NCBI GenBank assembly: GCA_029891385.1
Contig: CM057225.1
Location: 72,437,387-72,501,386, forward strand
Origin: Erythroxylum novogranatense
Taxonomy: Eukaryota > Streptophyta > Magnoliopsida > Malpighiales > Erythroxylaceae
DNA length: 64,000 nucleotides
Direction: 5' to 3'
Position 1 is the first letter of the stretch. Each line of letters opens with the position of its first letter. Positions 1 to 11,609 of this stretch are shown piece by piece. The notes under the pieces were generated by a model, which had not been told where the DNA came from, made no database searches, and saw only the letters and a program-made list of their open reading frames with translations. Made by a program: the position numbers and the translations under genes.

Positions 1-450
1 CTCACTGAGTTCGCAAACTCACCCAACATTGCATCTATTTTTCAGGAAATGGAGAGTACCCCGTTGGACACACGGAGTACGCTCATCGCTAGCAAGATGA
101 GTATCGGGTCGGGATCGATTCGTCAGATCTCGCATTCGTGTATTAATTTGGTATTTAGTAGGCCCAATTGTTTACATGTAATTGTATAGAGTGACTGAGC
201 ACTAATGAGTGCTAATAATGATTGAAATTGTTTTATCAGTGAAATGGTTTAGTCTTTGAAAGTGTTTTGTTATAATTGGGCCAAGTCAATGTTTGTTTTG
301 CGCACTCTAATGTTTTTGAAAGAAAAAAAAATGTCATACGATTTTTGTTAATAAGGTAATGAATGTTCTAGTACGCCACCCTCGCGGGTCACGAGCTCGG
401 ATATCACCATGGATATCGGGTTCGGGTCTCGTCAGGAGTGGGGTGCTACA
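1..450 (+). mobile_element. 3' portion of a Tekay-type Ty3/gypsy LTR
   Basis: This segment reads on the plus strand. Its first 50 bases (the GAGTTCGCAAACT block followed by CCCAACATTGC and TTTTTCAGG) match the reverse complement of the Tekay LTR around 3447-3520, so it is the R/U5 half of a related LTR in the opposite orientation. It ends in GGGGTGCTACA, a typical LTR terminus, exactly where the minus-strand pol frame of the next element breaks off. It may be a solo LTR or the 3' LTR of an element left of the window; the other end is not visible, so no target duplication can be scored. Confidence 0.7.
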
Positions 451-1817
451 TTCTTCCTCAGAAGTTTTGTCAAAGGGGCTGAGATCATTGAAAACCCTTC
501 GACAAACCTCCGGTAATATCCTGCTAAACCGAGGAAACTCCTCAACTCTGACACGTTCCTCGGAACCTCCCAACTCCTCACTGCCTCAATCTTGTGAGGA
601 TCCACCCGGATACCCTCACCAGACACAATATGGCCTAGAAATACTACCTCATCAAGCTAAAATTCACATTTTGTGAATTTGGCATACAGTTGCCTCTCTC
701 TCATGATCTGCAGCACAATCCTCAGATGCTCCGCATGCTCCTGTCTACTCCTCGAATACACTAAAATATCGTCAATAAACACAATCATGAACTGATCTAG
801 GTAGGGCTGAAAGACCTTATTCATCAAGGCCATGAAGGCTACCGGGGCATTAGTCAACCCAAACGGCATCACTAGGAACTCGAAATACCCATACCTGCTC
901 CTGAAAGCACTCTTAGGCACATCGGCCTCTGCAATCCTCAACTGATAATACCCTGACCGCAGATCCAACTTAGTAAACACTTGAGCTCCCTGCAACTGGT
1001 CAAAAAGATCATCGATCCTAGGCAGTGGGTACTTGTTCTTGACAGTCACCCGATTCAGCTGCCTATAATCGATGCACAACCTCAAAGTCCCATCCTTCTT
1101 CTTCATAAACAACACTGGAGCTCCCCAAGGCGAAACACTGGGTCTAATAAATCCCTTATCCAACAACTCCTGCAGCTGAGCCTTAAGCTCCCTCAGTTCC
1201 ACCGGTGCCATCCTATATGGAGGTATAGATATAGGAGCGGTACCTGGAATGAGGTCTATCTCAAACTCCGTCTCCCTATCCATTGGTAAACCCGGTAACT
1301 CATCGGAGAACACATCCGAAAATTCCCTAATCACGGGAATATCCTACAACCTGTGCTCAATCCTGGTGTCAACCACATAAGCCAAAAATGCCTCACAACC
1401 ACTCCGCATCAATCTCAAAGCACTCATAAAGGAAATCATCCTAGCTGGCATTGCCTGGCTAACACCTCGAAAAACAACTCTAGGCTGACCAGGAGATTCT
1501 AACACGACCTCCTTGGTATAACAATCCATCACAGCCCTATGCGCAATAAGCTAGTCCATCCCTAGAATCAGATCAATCTCTCTCAGGGACAAAACTATCA
1601 GGTCTGCACTCAACTCTGCCTGATCAATCACCATCGGACATCCCTTGTAGACCTCACCCAAAGCAGTAGTACTACCCAAAGGCGTACTCACCTGCAACCC
1701 ACACTGCAATCTCTCCCTATCACAATGCAGTCTACATGCCACATGCGGTGCAATGAAAGAATGAGTGGATCCAGGATCCATCAATACATATGCTTCAAAA
1801 CCAGAAATCAGAAGCAT
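451..1817 (-). pseudogene. pol: Tekay pol remnant: protease, reverse transcriptase, start of RNase H
   Basis: The longest intact piece, 657-1334 (225 aa), covers the reverse transcriptase core: a [17 protein letters not shown] block, then [21 protein letters not shown] and the catalytic [10 protein letters not shown] with both aspartates. After a frameshift near 627-656 it continues into the [12 protein letters not shown] connection domain and stops at 450, where a plus-strand LTR supplies foreign terminal codons. Upstream, 1551-1817 is the aspartic protease; its active site reads DPGSTHSF instead of the usual DSGSTHSF, and ILGMD follows. The stretch between (1344-1532) is the normal protease-RT linker in a shifted frame. 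The original protein cut and copied the element's own RNA; this copy cannot. Confidence 0.85.
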
Positions 1818-1850
1818 ACCCGCAACAACGTCCAGAGACTCCTGAGCCTC

Positions 1851-2990
1851 CTACAGAGTCATAGCATAGACGCTAGCCTGGGACTGCTGCCTGCTACTCT
1901 GTCCCTCAGACCTCACTACAGATCCCTCAGCTCGGCCTTGGCCTCGACCTCGGCCTCTCCATCTAGATCCACCTCCACGGCTCTGCTGCACCGTGGTAGT
2001 ACTGCTTGATCTACCAGTCGTAGCAGACTGGGCCTCCACAGTAAAAGGACACTCTCAGAGCTGATGGTCCATGGAACCACACTTGAGACACGCCCAAGAA
2101 ACCTCCAAAGACTCCCATCGTGTCTCCTCTCACAATACTCACATAGCGGGATCATCGACCAACCTCTAGCCCCATTCGGCCATCGCTAGATCGAGCGAAT
2201 CGCCTTCCGCCCAAATCTGGACTGTCTAGCTCCTCCAGCAGATCTGAAGGGCTCGCTCGACGCTTCTTGAACCTCTACTAGCATCACACGACTATCATCG
2301 GGCCTCTTGCCCTGGTCCCGATCCACCTCAGTCGACTCGCCAAGAATCGCTCAATCCTCACGGCCATCGCCTCGGCTCAATAAAAGTACCCATGTCCGAT
2401 CGGGCCAATCTGGTACGGATCTCCATATTGAGTCCGCCCTCAAACCTCCGGCACCTGTCATACTCTGAAGCAATCAAAACAGAGGCATACACCGACAACT
2501 CATTGAACCTGACCTCATAGTCGGCCACTGACATCGACCCCTGACTCAGCTCAAGAAACTCCTACATCTTCATCTCTAAATACACCTTGGGCATGAAATT
2601 ATCTCTGAATGCCCGCAGGAAATCATCCCAAGTCAACACGTAGGGCTTGGAAGAACTGCCCGGAACAGTCTTCCACCACTAAAAAGCCAAACCCTGATGC
2701 AAAGACACTGCATAGTCGAAACGCTCCTCAGCATCACAGCCCATCTGATCGAGGACTCTCTCTGTCCTCTCTAACCATCCTCGCCTCCACAGGTCGGTCT
2801 TGCCATAAAGTCAATCACCCCTCCACCGCAGCCTATCATACCTCCTCTCCGCCTCATAGAACTCGGGAGGTAACTCATCGTAATGAGGCAGGGGACTCTC
2901 TAGCTCCCACGGATCCTAGGTCAGCTGGTTGATCCACTTGTTCTCCAAGAACGGATGACCTACAATCAACAAGAATCTGATCAATTTTCT
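1851..2990 (-). pseudogene. gag: Tekay gag remnant with zinc knuckle
   Basis: The minus strand carries a gag-like protein broken by stops. Near 2052-2093 a CCHC zinc knuckle can be read (CLKCG, then H, then EC), but a TGA lies between its histidine and last cysteine. Serine-, arginine- and glycine-rich sequence follows (1851-2040), as is usual between the knuckle and protease in Tekay. Upstream to about 2990 only short matching pieces remain. Gag would form the particle that packages the RNA; this copy is not functional. Confidence 0.65.
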
Positions 2991-3048
2991 GCTTTTCTCA
3001 CTAAAATTCAAGCCTAAAATACACTATGCCCGAAAGATGTCAAACCAT

Positions 3049-3060
3049 GCTCTGATACCA
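3049..3060 (-). promoter_or_regulatory. Primer-binding site, initiator tRNA-Met type
   Basis: The minus strand reads TGGTATCAGAGC, the complement of the 3' end of plant initiator tRNA-Met and the usual primer site for minus-strand DNA synthesis. A 5-base spacer separates it from the LTR end at 3066. Confidence 0.9.
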
Positions 3061-4666
3061 CCTAATCTAGCGCCCCCTTACCATAGGGTACACACCGGGA
3101 CGCCCGTGGGTCTTACCGACGCGTATCCCACAGCAAGGAAGTGCTACCACTCGCAACTATCACTAAGTACTCGCATGGCATCAATACAATTAAACCGCAT
3201 TATGAAAATCACTAAAATTAAAAACCACAATAATACTCTTTCATTTCATGATATCAATCCAAAATATAGACAAATCTATCAGTCCCCTAAAGTCTCAACA
3301 CAATAACCCAAAAAGGAAACTGATAAAAACGTCTATACTAGGTCATCCTTAAAAATTTCCCCAGCTGACCGACCTGTGTGCCATCGCTTCACTTGTCGAA
3401 GTACTAGCACAGCAGGAAAACGTCTATCTCGGGAGCTAGAAACCTACTAACGTTGCCCTGAAAAATATTAGCAATGTTGGGTCAGTTTGCGAACTCAATG
3501 AGAAACCATCATCGATGGTTCACCCAACTCATACATATACACATAATATATCGCATAGTACACTTTAACGCATTTTAGAACACTGTACACAATTTACATA
3601 TTTATACGATAACATAGATCAAACATGTCATTTCACAATTGTCATACATCACACGCATTCTCAATTTCACTACACAGTCAGATGCATAATGTATGCAAAT
3701 TCTCATTTTATGTTGTTATTGTGACTGAGCGTTAGCACTTTCCCCATTCGGGCACTTTTCACAATGATCACATTTTCGGCAAGTAGGAGAGCCCTCCGGG
3801 TATGCACTACTGCCCACTCATATTAGGGATAGGAGAGCCCTCTGGGTATGCACTATTTCCCTTTTTGGCCTTAGGCCCATTCACTGATAATTGAGCTTAA
3901 AGCTCTGCTCACTAAATGCTTCAGTCACAACTATTTAGTTACTACTTATAATCATGCTTGGCATGCACTAACACTTGCACAATCACTAGTACACATATAT
4001 ATATCACTTCACTCGTTGTCACGATCAGAACACTCACTCATAATTCTATACACTGATTCACAATCACGAGTATTCACATTTGTATCACTCACATTGAAAA
4101 TTAATTCACACATTCATAACACATATTATCACACAAAGATCGAGGAACCAACTAGGTTACTCACCTGTAACTTCCGAGCTACTGCCTGGAAGTACCAGCA
4201 ATATCCGTAGACTGACGATCCAATGACGCCTCTATAACCATTCAAACGCATTCTCATCACTATATGCTCAATCAATTAAATTCACTAATGCACATGTCTT
4301 AATTCAAAATTATATGATGCATGATCATGATTTTCCAGCGCTTCAATCCCATTCCGCTATCTCTCGCTTCACAACCAAAATTCACTATTCCCTAGGTTAA
4401 TAACATCCACTGATTTGCAAATCTCTCATTTAAACTCTAATTATACTTCAATTGTTAATACATAACTCTTAGGTCACTATAGGAACTACAACCAGCTATC
4501 TTTCTATGATTGAGAACTCGCTAAATTTAAAATTCGAACTCTTATCATTTACCTCACTCATAGACCCCTTTCTCTAGTTCACAACGAATCTGGAATCATC
4601 TCAATTGGAGGTCTATACCATAAGATACACCACAAAAACCAACTCACTCCACTTCAGAAAATCGCC

Positions 4667-4820
4667 GCTCGTCGCGACCATGGAACCCACGTCGCGGCGA
4701 GAATCAGCTGGCTCGTCGCGACGAGAACTTAATTCGCTCGTCACGACGAAGCGGTCCGCTCGTCGCGTCGAACGCACGCTGGCTCGTCGCGGCGAGGCCA
4801 GATGCAGATGTCGCGACATG
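4667..4820. repeat. Array of seven CpG-centred palindromes in the Tekay LTR
   Basis: Seven variants of CTCGTCGCGACGAG have core hexamers (TCGCGA or one-base variants) starting at 4672, 4692, 4716, 4741, 4763, 4787 and 4811. The step is 20-25 bp. The spacers are unrelated, so this is not a simple tandem duplication. Because the array lies downstream of the predicted start of transcription, it would be present in the element RNA as potential hairpins as well as in DNA. Confidence 0.85.
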
Positions 4821-5201
4821 CGCCCGCTCTTCGTCTTCTCCACACGATTTTTCCACCATTAATACACTTAAAACCTCCATTAAACACATTCAACCACCCC
4901 ATCTAACACATTAAATACCATAGATGCCATAAATAACCATAAATACAACATTAAAACACAATAAACTTACCAAACAACTGATCGATAGAAAACCCTAAAA
5001 TCTCCCAAACTCTTTCAACCTCTAACACCAACGATTTTCTTCCAAAGCCAAGCCAACCAACACAACTCCAAGCTTCTAGCAACTCTCCAACCACAAGGAA
5101 AAGGAAGCAAGCAAAATCTCCAAGGAAAGAGGATCACGACACCCACGAGAAGAGGAAGAAGATTTGAGCCCTAGAGAAATGTCTTCCAATTTCAAACATA
5201 A

Positions 5202-5213
5202 GGTATTTATACA
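5202..5213 (-). promoter_or_regulatory. Probable TATA box of the Tekay LTR
   Basis: The minus strand reads ATATGTATAAATACC here, about 540 bp inside the LTR from its 5' end. This fits the U3/R boundary. It is an AT-rich LTR, so a chance match is possible. Confidence 0.5.
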
Positions 5214-5755
5214 TATAGGGCTGAATTAAGCCTATAGATCATAGTCCCCAAATTGTTTCAATCTCAGTCTCTAAATTTCAATGGCTCATCACAATAATTC
5301 CTAAACTCACAAATCTAAATTTTCCAAGCCATTTACCACTCACTTTCAGAACCGGAATCACAATCATCAGTCTCTAAGCATTTTCTCGGTCCGGACACAT
5401 AACTCTAAAAATTCCAGAAAAATTCCTATAATTTCTCAAAAATATAAAACACTCGATCTCAAACTCAATTTCAATTTCCAATTCTCTAAAATTCAATTCT
5501 CACTCTAATTCCACTATTCCACTCAAATTATCCCAAATTTCACTTTAAATCAAATCTAACTCAATTATCTCAAAATTCACAATTCAACTCATAATCACAA
5601 TTTAAATGCTGGAACAATCATGCATGCATGTCACTATGTATATGCATGTGCAAAATGATCTATCTCAGAGGCCACAAAACACTCGATCACTATATATGAA
5701 ATCACAACACTACCCATACCAATATGCTCATCGCATCGGTAACGGGATGTTACAT

Positions 5756-6800
5756 TAAGGTAGACAGAAAATTATATCAGGTCGAGTATGAAGGGCTTCT
5801 AATGACATGCTTTGGTTGTGGGAGATATGGCTATACTAAGGACCAATGCAAGACTCATCTTAAGAACTTAAAAGCAACAGAATAGATCATAGTAGCTAAC
5901 TATTCCCTAGGATTGGAGAGGGAAAGCACCTTGTCAATGACGTTTCAACCATTGGTCGGAGGACAAAATACTCTGGCACCATCGAAACCCATTTACAGCC
6001 CATGGCTTAATATCCCAAAAAAGAAAATAAACAATCAAAATGGAAAGAGCACAATTCTAGTGATACATACCTTCGTAACGGATCTTGCTATATTTTGCTT
6101 TATGATTATGATGATCAGAAGGAGGATATGACGGAAGATTTTGTGGCAAAGAAAGTGGTTTAAAAATATGTGGTCAAGGAATCTGCACATGTAGACGAGA
6201 GTGAAGGCATGGGAGGGGGAAAAGATGGTTCACATGGTGCAATTGCCACTAAAACTAGTGTGGGCCTACAAAATAGGGCGGAAGTTGTAATTAATAATGG
6301 AAAGCAAAAAATGCAAAAGGAAAATATGGTCAACATCCAGAAAGTCAATACGGGATCTAGATCTAATGATGATGTTATAAGCCCAAAAAAGATGATACCT
6401 GTGATGTATCATGGTGAGACTAGTAGGGATGACCCTCATGATCAAGACACAACAAAACAGGCTTAGGGAGAGAATTTAGACTCAAAAAAGAACACTCAAA
6501 CCAGTGACTTCATTTTTAACTCCGCAGCCTTCAAAACATTCGAAGCGCAGATGTCTTTGGACAAAAAAAACACACTTTTGTGGAAGTAAGAAGGAATAGG
6601 ACAATTCTGGAGGATATGAGCAATGTTAGGAGGGAAGAAATAATGATTATTTCAGAACCAGTGGGCACTTTAGGGATTGGGGTGTCAAAAAAGGAAATCA
6701 AGGTGCCTAAAGGACCAGATAAAAGACACAGTGAGGTTGCAATCCTCTATAATGAAAAACCTAAGGGTCTAGAAAAAATCTTAGACAAATCCATATACTC
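5756..6800 (+). pseudogene. LINE ORF1 (nucleic-acid-binding protein) remnant
   Basis: The frame from 5756 reads VEYEGLLMTCFGCGRYGY and ends the knuckle with DQC: the ORF1 CCHC zinc knuckle, with its histidine changed to tyrosine, then a stop at 5883. A later frame (5913-6131) contains YSPWLNIPKKK, matching the conserved YGPWM-V-RKK block after the knuckle in plant L1 ORF1. 6170-6466 and 6580-6800 continue in shifted frames with lysine-rich, low-complexity sequence. The intact protein would bind LINE RNA as a chaperone; this copy is broken. Confidence 0.75.
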
Positions 6801-6809
6801 CTCAGTAGA

Positions 6810-6998
6810 GATTGGCAAGTGGATTTGGCTCATGTATATCGTGAGGGAAATAAGTGTTCAGATTTTCTGGTGATGTATGAACTAATGATGGAAAGAGGTT
6901 TTCATGATCTAGAGGCCCCACTTGAGGAGTTGAATAGGATTCTACATGATGACGTTATGGGTGTTGAGCAGATGAGATTGTGCAGGGGCTCTCTTTAG
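6810..6998 (+). pseudogene. LINE ORF2 C-terminal RNase H fragment
   Basis: The frame GAT TGG at 6810 gives DWQVDLAHVYREGNKCSDFL, the last helix region of plant LINE RNase H (H-x-YREGN-x-C-D-F/W-L). It runs to a TAG at 6996-6998. The normal preceding domains are missing and ORF1 sequence directly abuts it, so the copy arose by internal deletion or by template jumping during reverse transcription. Confidence 0.8.
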
Positions 6999-7042
6999 TG
7001 TACTTTTCTTTTCCCTTTTTAACAAAAAAAAGAGCAAAAAAA

Positions 7043-9063
7043 ATTAGCAGTCTAGATATGCAAATCGAAACATGACAACGCAAAACAAAAGGCATAAAAG
7101 AACACGGCACTAAAAAGAGAAAACTCAGCAATCAAGACAAGCAGCATAAAATGCAAACACAAAATGTAAGGCACAATAGCAATAGAGGAAAGAAACAACA
7201 AGCCAGAACAGTAGAGAAAGAAAGAGCAAAATGCAGAGCAGAAGCAACAACCCAAAGGCAATAAAATGCAGCGGAGCTAGAGGAAGCAAAATATAGAGAA
7301 AATAAAAACTCAAAACTTATAAAAGAAGGAAAAATCAGCCTCGGAGGTGCATAAGTAAACTTACCTACCCAATTTTATCTCCATCAAATCTCTTCAAAAT
7401 AGAAGAGATAAGGAGAAACTCATCCAAATCCATTTAAAATAGAAGAAGATAACTAAAGGTTCATTTGAATCCAGTAACGTACGGCAGCTGGGCTATGTTT
7501 CTGAGGCTATAAAAACGACAACTTAGGAGGAGAAAGATGAGTATGCAGTCCACCCAAAGGTGAGATTTCAAAGAGGATTTTTCATCTGTCAAAGGCAATT
7601 AAAGCAAGGGGAGGTGTGGGAGTGTACCAAAAACCACAAACCACTAGGATTGAGCTAGTTCATGACTAGTGAAGGAAGAAATTCTAGAACTTTAGGTTTG
7701 GTCTGAGGTTTTGAATGGAGAAATTTTGAAATATTTCTCTAAAAGCCCTACTCTTTTTGTTTCTAGTTTCTTATGCTTAATTTATGCTTAATTGTTAAAT
7801 TCTAGTTTAGACATATTGTTTTCACTATTTGGTATATTATTTTGATTTAATTTAATTGATTATCAAATGAATTTAATAGTGTACAATTGTTGGAATTTTT
7901 TATTGTGTTTATTCATGTTCTTATTTCATTGGAGACATCCTTGATTATTTGAATGTGATGAGTAGAATTAGTGATTCATTTGGAGTTGTATAAGCTGAAA
8001 TTTTGACGTTGTTGGACAAATTTTGACTGTAGATTGTGTTCCTTTATGCTTAATATGTTTTTCATGCTTGAGTTAGTGAAAAGGGATATGTAGGAATCAG
8101 CTATTGGTTTTTTACATTTAATTTGTTAAATATCTTGGACATGTCAAAATTGCATGACTAAACTAAAATTTCAAACATGCTTATTCATTTGTAAATATTA
8201 TATTAGTTTACGTTTTATTTCTTTAATTTCTATATTAGATTTGATTCATTTTAAACATCAAACACCCCCTCCCCAAACTTTGTATATATGTATTAGACTA
8301 GCTAAATTCATAGGTTTCAATTGTTTTGGTTTAGGACTTTTCCTAATTTTGTTCCAAGTTTTCCAACTCTTTAGATGTGCTTTATTATGTATGTTTAATC
8401 TCTCCCTAACTTGAAAATTAGCATAGCTTAATGTATTCTATTTAAAAGAATTATGTATTGATATTAATATGGTTATGACAAACATGGAAATTTTCTTTTA
8501 ATAGTTGGGCTGTCCAACTAAAATTATTTTAGAAAATCCAAATTTGTGAAAGTAATATATTTCAATTTAATTGGATCATTTACAATTATAAAACCACTTA
8601 AAGCATGCTTTCATGGAAGATAGGTGCTATTAGAAAGAAATTGATTAATTAATGAAGTTTGACTATAAGTTTTCTAAGATGAAATTTTCATATTTATATA
8701 ACTAGGTATCATCGCTGAAAATTCCAACATTATATGATTACGATTTTTTGACAAAGAAAGTAACTTTCTAGCTTTTAAATATTGATTGTGTGATTCTAAA
8801 ATGTATTACAAGTTTATTTTCTTAGGTTTTGATGTTATATCTTATTTATGTGGGTTAAAGAGGATATTATGTGTTTATATTTTGTTTTGGAATTCTTTTG
8901 GTATAAGCGAAACTATTATGATAAAATTGTCTCTTTTCAAACTATTATAATTAACAAACTAAGTTAGTAAATTAACTTCTCTTATAGAATCAACTTTTAT
9001 TCACTTTATGCTAAATTGATTAATAAATTTGAAATTAAAATAAGGATTTAATTTGCATACGCC
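7043..9063 (+). repeat. 5' LTR of element A, truncated at its left end
   Basis: It aligns along its length with 15534-17478; for example, a stretch ending AGCAAAATGCAG occurs near 7225 and near 15730. About 380 bp present at the start of the 3' LTR (15152-15533) are missing here; the LINE 3' end occupies that junction. Short minus-strand frames at 7052-7313 are low-complexity shadows. No gene was found inside. Confidence 0.75.
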
Positions 9064-9082
9064 TAACAACACGTATCAAATT

Positions 9083-9100
9083 TTGTTACTGTTATCAGGA
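9083..9100 (+). promoter_or_regulatory. Degenerate primer-binding site of element A
   Basis: TTGTTACTGTTATCAGGA occupies the place where Athila/Tat elements carry TTGGCGCCGTTGCCGGGGA (tRNA-Asp type). Several differences are C-to-T or G-to-A changes. It lies about 20 bp downstream of the LTR end. Confidence 0.55.
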
Positions 9101-9190
9101 AAAACTTTAATTTACTTAGTTTATTTATTTATTTTTGAATCATAACTAACAATTCTTTCATTTTGAAAAAATTGGTAAAGAAGAGAAAAG

Positions 9191-10140
9191 GTGATTTTTA
9201 TGAAATTGAGAGACGGAAAAGAAACTAAAGTACAAATCAAATTGGAAAAGGAAGATAAAAAGATAGAAATGGCCACAACTACCTTGAAACAACTTCCAAA
9301 ACCAAACCTAAAAGATCAACCTTTATGCATTGTCTTCCCAATCTTGGAAAGACCCTTGAAGCTGAATTCAAGTTTCTTAAATTTATTACCTAAATTCTAT
9401 AGACGTGTAGGTAAGGATCCTTATAAGCATTTAAAAGAGTTTTTGGTTATTTGTTCTACTATAAGACCTGAAGGAATTGATGAACAACAAGTGAAATTAC
9501 ATGATTTTCCATTTTCATTACATGATTTTGCTAAAGATTGGTTATATTATTTGCCTCCTAGATCTATAAATACATAGGAGGAATTGCATAGATCTTTTCT
9601 TGAAAAATATTTTCCTGCTAATAAAACAGGATTTATTAAGAAAGAAATATATGGATTAGACAAAACATGAATGAGTTACTAAATGAATATTAGCAAAGAT
9701 TTAAAATGAGTTACTATATGAACATTGGAAAAGATTTAAAAGACTGTACGCCAGTTGCCCCAATCATCAGATTAGTGATAATTATGAGAAAAATATTTCT
9801 ATGAGGGATTTTTACCATATGATAGAAGCTATGTAGATGCAATTAGTGGCAGGGCATTAATTGATAAAAATCCTACACATGCTAGACAATTAATGTCTAA
9901 CATGGCTGAAAATTCACAACAATTTGGAATACTAAAAATGAGATTAATCAAGTTAGGAGAGTTAACGAAATAGATGTGCATGCCATTCAGGATCAACTAA
10001 AGGAAAATTCTCAATAAGTAGCTCATTTGACTACTTTAGTGTTGAAACTTGTATTTGGCGGTATTACCAAAGCTCGTGCTTGTAGAATTTGCATTGATTT
10101 TACTCACACCACATTTGCATATCCTTTTTTACAGGTTTAA
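9191..10140 (+). pseudogene. gag: Gag remnant of element A
   Basis: A 128-aa open piece (9191-9577) carries the Athila/Tat gag signature: LLPKFYRRVGKDPYKHLKEF, then LHDFPFSLHDFAKDWLYYLP. Downstream frames add an EKYFPA block and an AENSQQFG block near 9900-9930. The zinc-knuckle area near 10080 has lost its pattern. At least five stops or shifts separate the pieces. Confidence 0.8.
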
Positions 10141-10143
10141 GAT

Positions 10144-10928
10144 GTGAATGTTGTGGATAGTTATATGGGACAAACACAGAAGAAATATGTTTTTTTTAAA
10201 ACATATATAATAAAGGTTGTCCAAACTTTAGACATGGATATAGGAAAAAACCATGTACTTTTATTAGTAAGAAAAGCAATCCAAAGTCTTCTTTTATACC
10301 CACCTCAAAACCAACCCACTGGTGAATCATTAGAAGAAATGGTGAAATAATTAGCAAACCAGATTGGGCAACACACATGGGGTAGAATATCAAAAAAAGA
10401 CAAATACACATCTACAACACTTAAAGACCCAAATAAGAAATTTTTGCACCAGTCTAAGTAATGTAAAAACACAATTATCTAGAAAATTGCCTACTCAACC
10501 CATCTTAAGTACTAAAGAAAATACTAGCACAATGTTGTTTAGGAGTGGGAAAGTTGCAAAGTAGAAAAAGAGTTAGAAGTTACACCTAAGTTTGAAAAGG
10601 AAAATAAGAAAGAAGAAAATAAAGGGACACCAAAAGTAGATGCTACTGACAAATTATCAATTAAAATATTTAAAAGTGTTCCCCCTTTTCCTTATAGGTT
10701 AGTAACATCAAGAAAAGAGGTTGTCGAACAAGAAATTCTTGAAACCTTTAGGAAAGTCGAAGTTAATATTCCTCTTTAGAAGCAATCAAATAAGTTCCAT
10801 GATATGTGAAGTTCTTGAAAGATTTATGTAGTAACAAGAGGCCTTTCAAGGAAAATGAAAAGGTAAGTATGAGTGACAATGTGTTAGCCGTGATTTAAAA
10901 GATTCCTACAAAATGCAAGGACCTTGGT
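10144..10928 (+). pseudogene. Gag-protease linker of element A
   Basis: The linker can be followed in shifting frames. At 10510-10560 it reads NTSTMLFRSGK (family form MTLRSGK). Near 10680-10900 there is a lysine-rich run with PPFPYR- and VEVNIPL-like pieces that leads into the protease. It has no catalytic role in the family. Confidence 0.6.
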
Positions 10929-11387
10929 ATGTTCACTATCCCTTGTAAGATAGGAGATATTAGTTTTGAAAGGTGTATGTCAGATTTAGGGGCCTCTATA
11001 AATGTTAAGCCCAGATATATTTATGAGTCCCTTAAATTACATCTTTTAAGAAAGACAAGGTTAGTAATCCAGTTTGGTGTTAGGTCAAATGTATATCCTG
11101 ACAATATACTAAAAGATGTTTTAGTGCAGGTTAACGAGTTAATTTTTCCAGCTAATTTTTTTGTGCAAGATATGATAGAATTTTTTGATCCATCAAACGA
11201 AGTACCACTACTGTTAGGAAGGCCCTTTCTTCAAACTACAAGAACAAAGATAGATGTCCATAAAGGTGACCTTACTATAGAATTTGACTGCGTGGTTATC
11301 AAGTTTAACATTTTTATGCTATATAATACCTTGATAATATTAATTATTTATGCTTTATTGACATCAGGGATAGTATTAATGAGATAG
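10929..11387 (+). pseudogene. Retropepsin-like protease of element A
   Basis: This 152-aa open frame begins FTIPCKIGDISFERC, carries the active-site block DLGASIN (the Athila/Tat form of D-S/T-G), then VQVNELIFPANFFVQDM and LLLGRPFLQTTRTKIDVHKG. The order and spacing match the aspartic protease that matures Gag-Pol. The C-terminus (from about residue 130) runs into a shifted frame. The active-site aspartate is present, but the neighbouring domains are broken, so no function is expected. Confidence 0.8.
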
Positions 11388-11609
11388 TGCACATATTATT
11401 TGAGTCTAACATGAGCACAGGTGATAATGTAAAACAATTTGAGGGAATTAAAAACATTAAGGAAGCAATAAGACAGATAACTCCTTACCAAAGGATCAAT
11501 CATCAACTTCTTATCGTTTATCTCTTATTGCTTCTAATTTAGTATAATTTGTTGTTCAACTACCTGAATTAGAGTTGAAACCTCTTCCTACAATTCTCAA
11601 GTATGTTTT

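Larger units (their letters stand above)
451..5754 (-). mobile_element. Tekay/Del-type Ty3/gypsy retrotransposon, interrupted and decayed
   Basis: The element reads on the minus strand: 5' LTR (3066-5754), primer-binding site, gag, protease, reverse transcriptase and the start of the RNase H linker, then a break at 450 where another LTR has inserted. The integrase, chromodomain and 3' LTR should lie left of the window. The lineage call rests on the reverse transcriptase, which has the [21 protein letters not shown] signature of Tekay/Del chromoviruses, and on the long (2.7 kb) LTR beginning TGTAACATCCC. Stops and frameshifts in gag and pol make it non-autonomous. Confidence 0.85.
3066..5754 (-). 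repeat. 5' LTR of the Tekay element (about 2.7 kb)
   Basis: On the minus strand the LTR begins TGTAACATCCCGTTACC at 5754 and ends GGGGGCGCTAGA at 3066; the last bases have drifted from the expected TGTAACA/TGTTACA style. A TATA-like TATAAATA lies at about 5202-5211, so transcription should start near 5175. The part from about 5175 down to 3066 would then be R/U5. It carries the palindrome array at 4667-4820 and the GAGTTCGCAAACT block shared with 1-50. A 2.7-kb LTR is within the range of this lineage. Confidence 0.8.
5755..7042 (+). mobile_element. Internally deleted L1-type LINE: ORF1 joined to the RNase H tail of ORF2
   Basis: Two ends of a plant L1-type LINE lie side by side. ORF1 pieces fill 5756 to about 6800. 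The end of ORF2 (RNase H) lies at 6810-6998, followed by a T/C-rich tract and two A-runs (7022-7042). Endonuclease and reverse transcriptase are absent. The 5' edge is cut by the Tekay LTR at 5754. The 3' edge abuts the shortened LTR of the Athila-like element, which suggests that the LINE inserted into that LTR. Confidence 0.8.

Noticed and set aside
3049..3060. Match to tRNA-Met sequence as a possible tRNA gene (also 58827-58838)
   Set aside because: Only the 12-base 3' complement is present, exactly at LTR edges; no cloverleaf. These are primer-binding sites.
4667..4820. CRISPR-like look of evenly spaced palindromes
   Set aside because: Plant retrotransposon LTR context, repeats too short (14 bp) and variable, spacers only about 10 bp, no cas genes.
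4605..4889. Overlapping open frames on both strands through the Tekay palindrome array
   Set aside because: GC-rich palindromic DNA has few stops in any frame; arginine-rich translations on both strands show that this is a composition effect.
7052..7313. Hydrophobic minus-strand frames in the Athila LTR (also 15406-15856)
   Set aside because: Mirror of A/G-rich LTR sequence; the two LTR copies do not conserve the frames.
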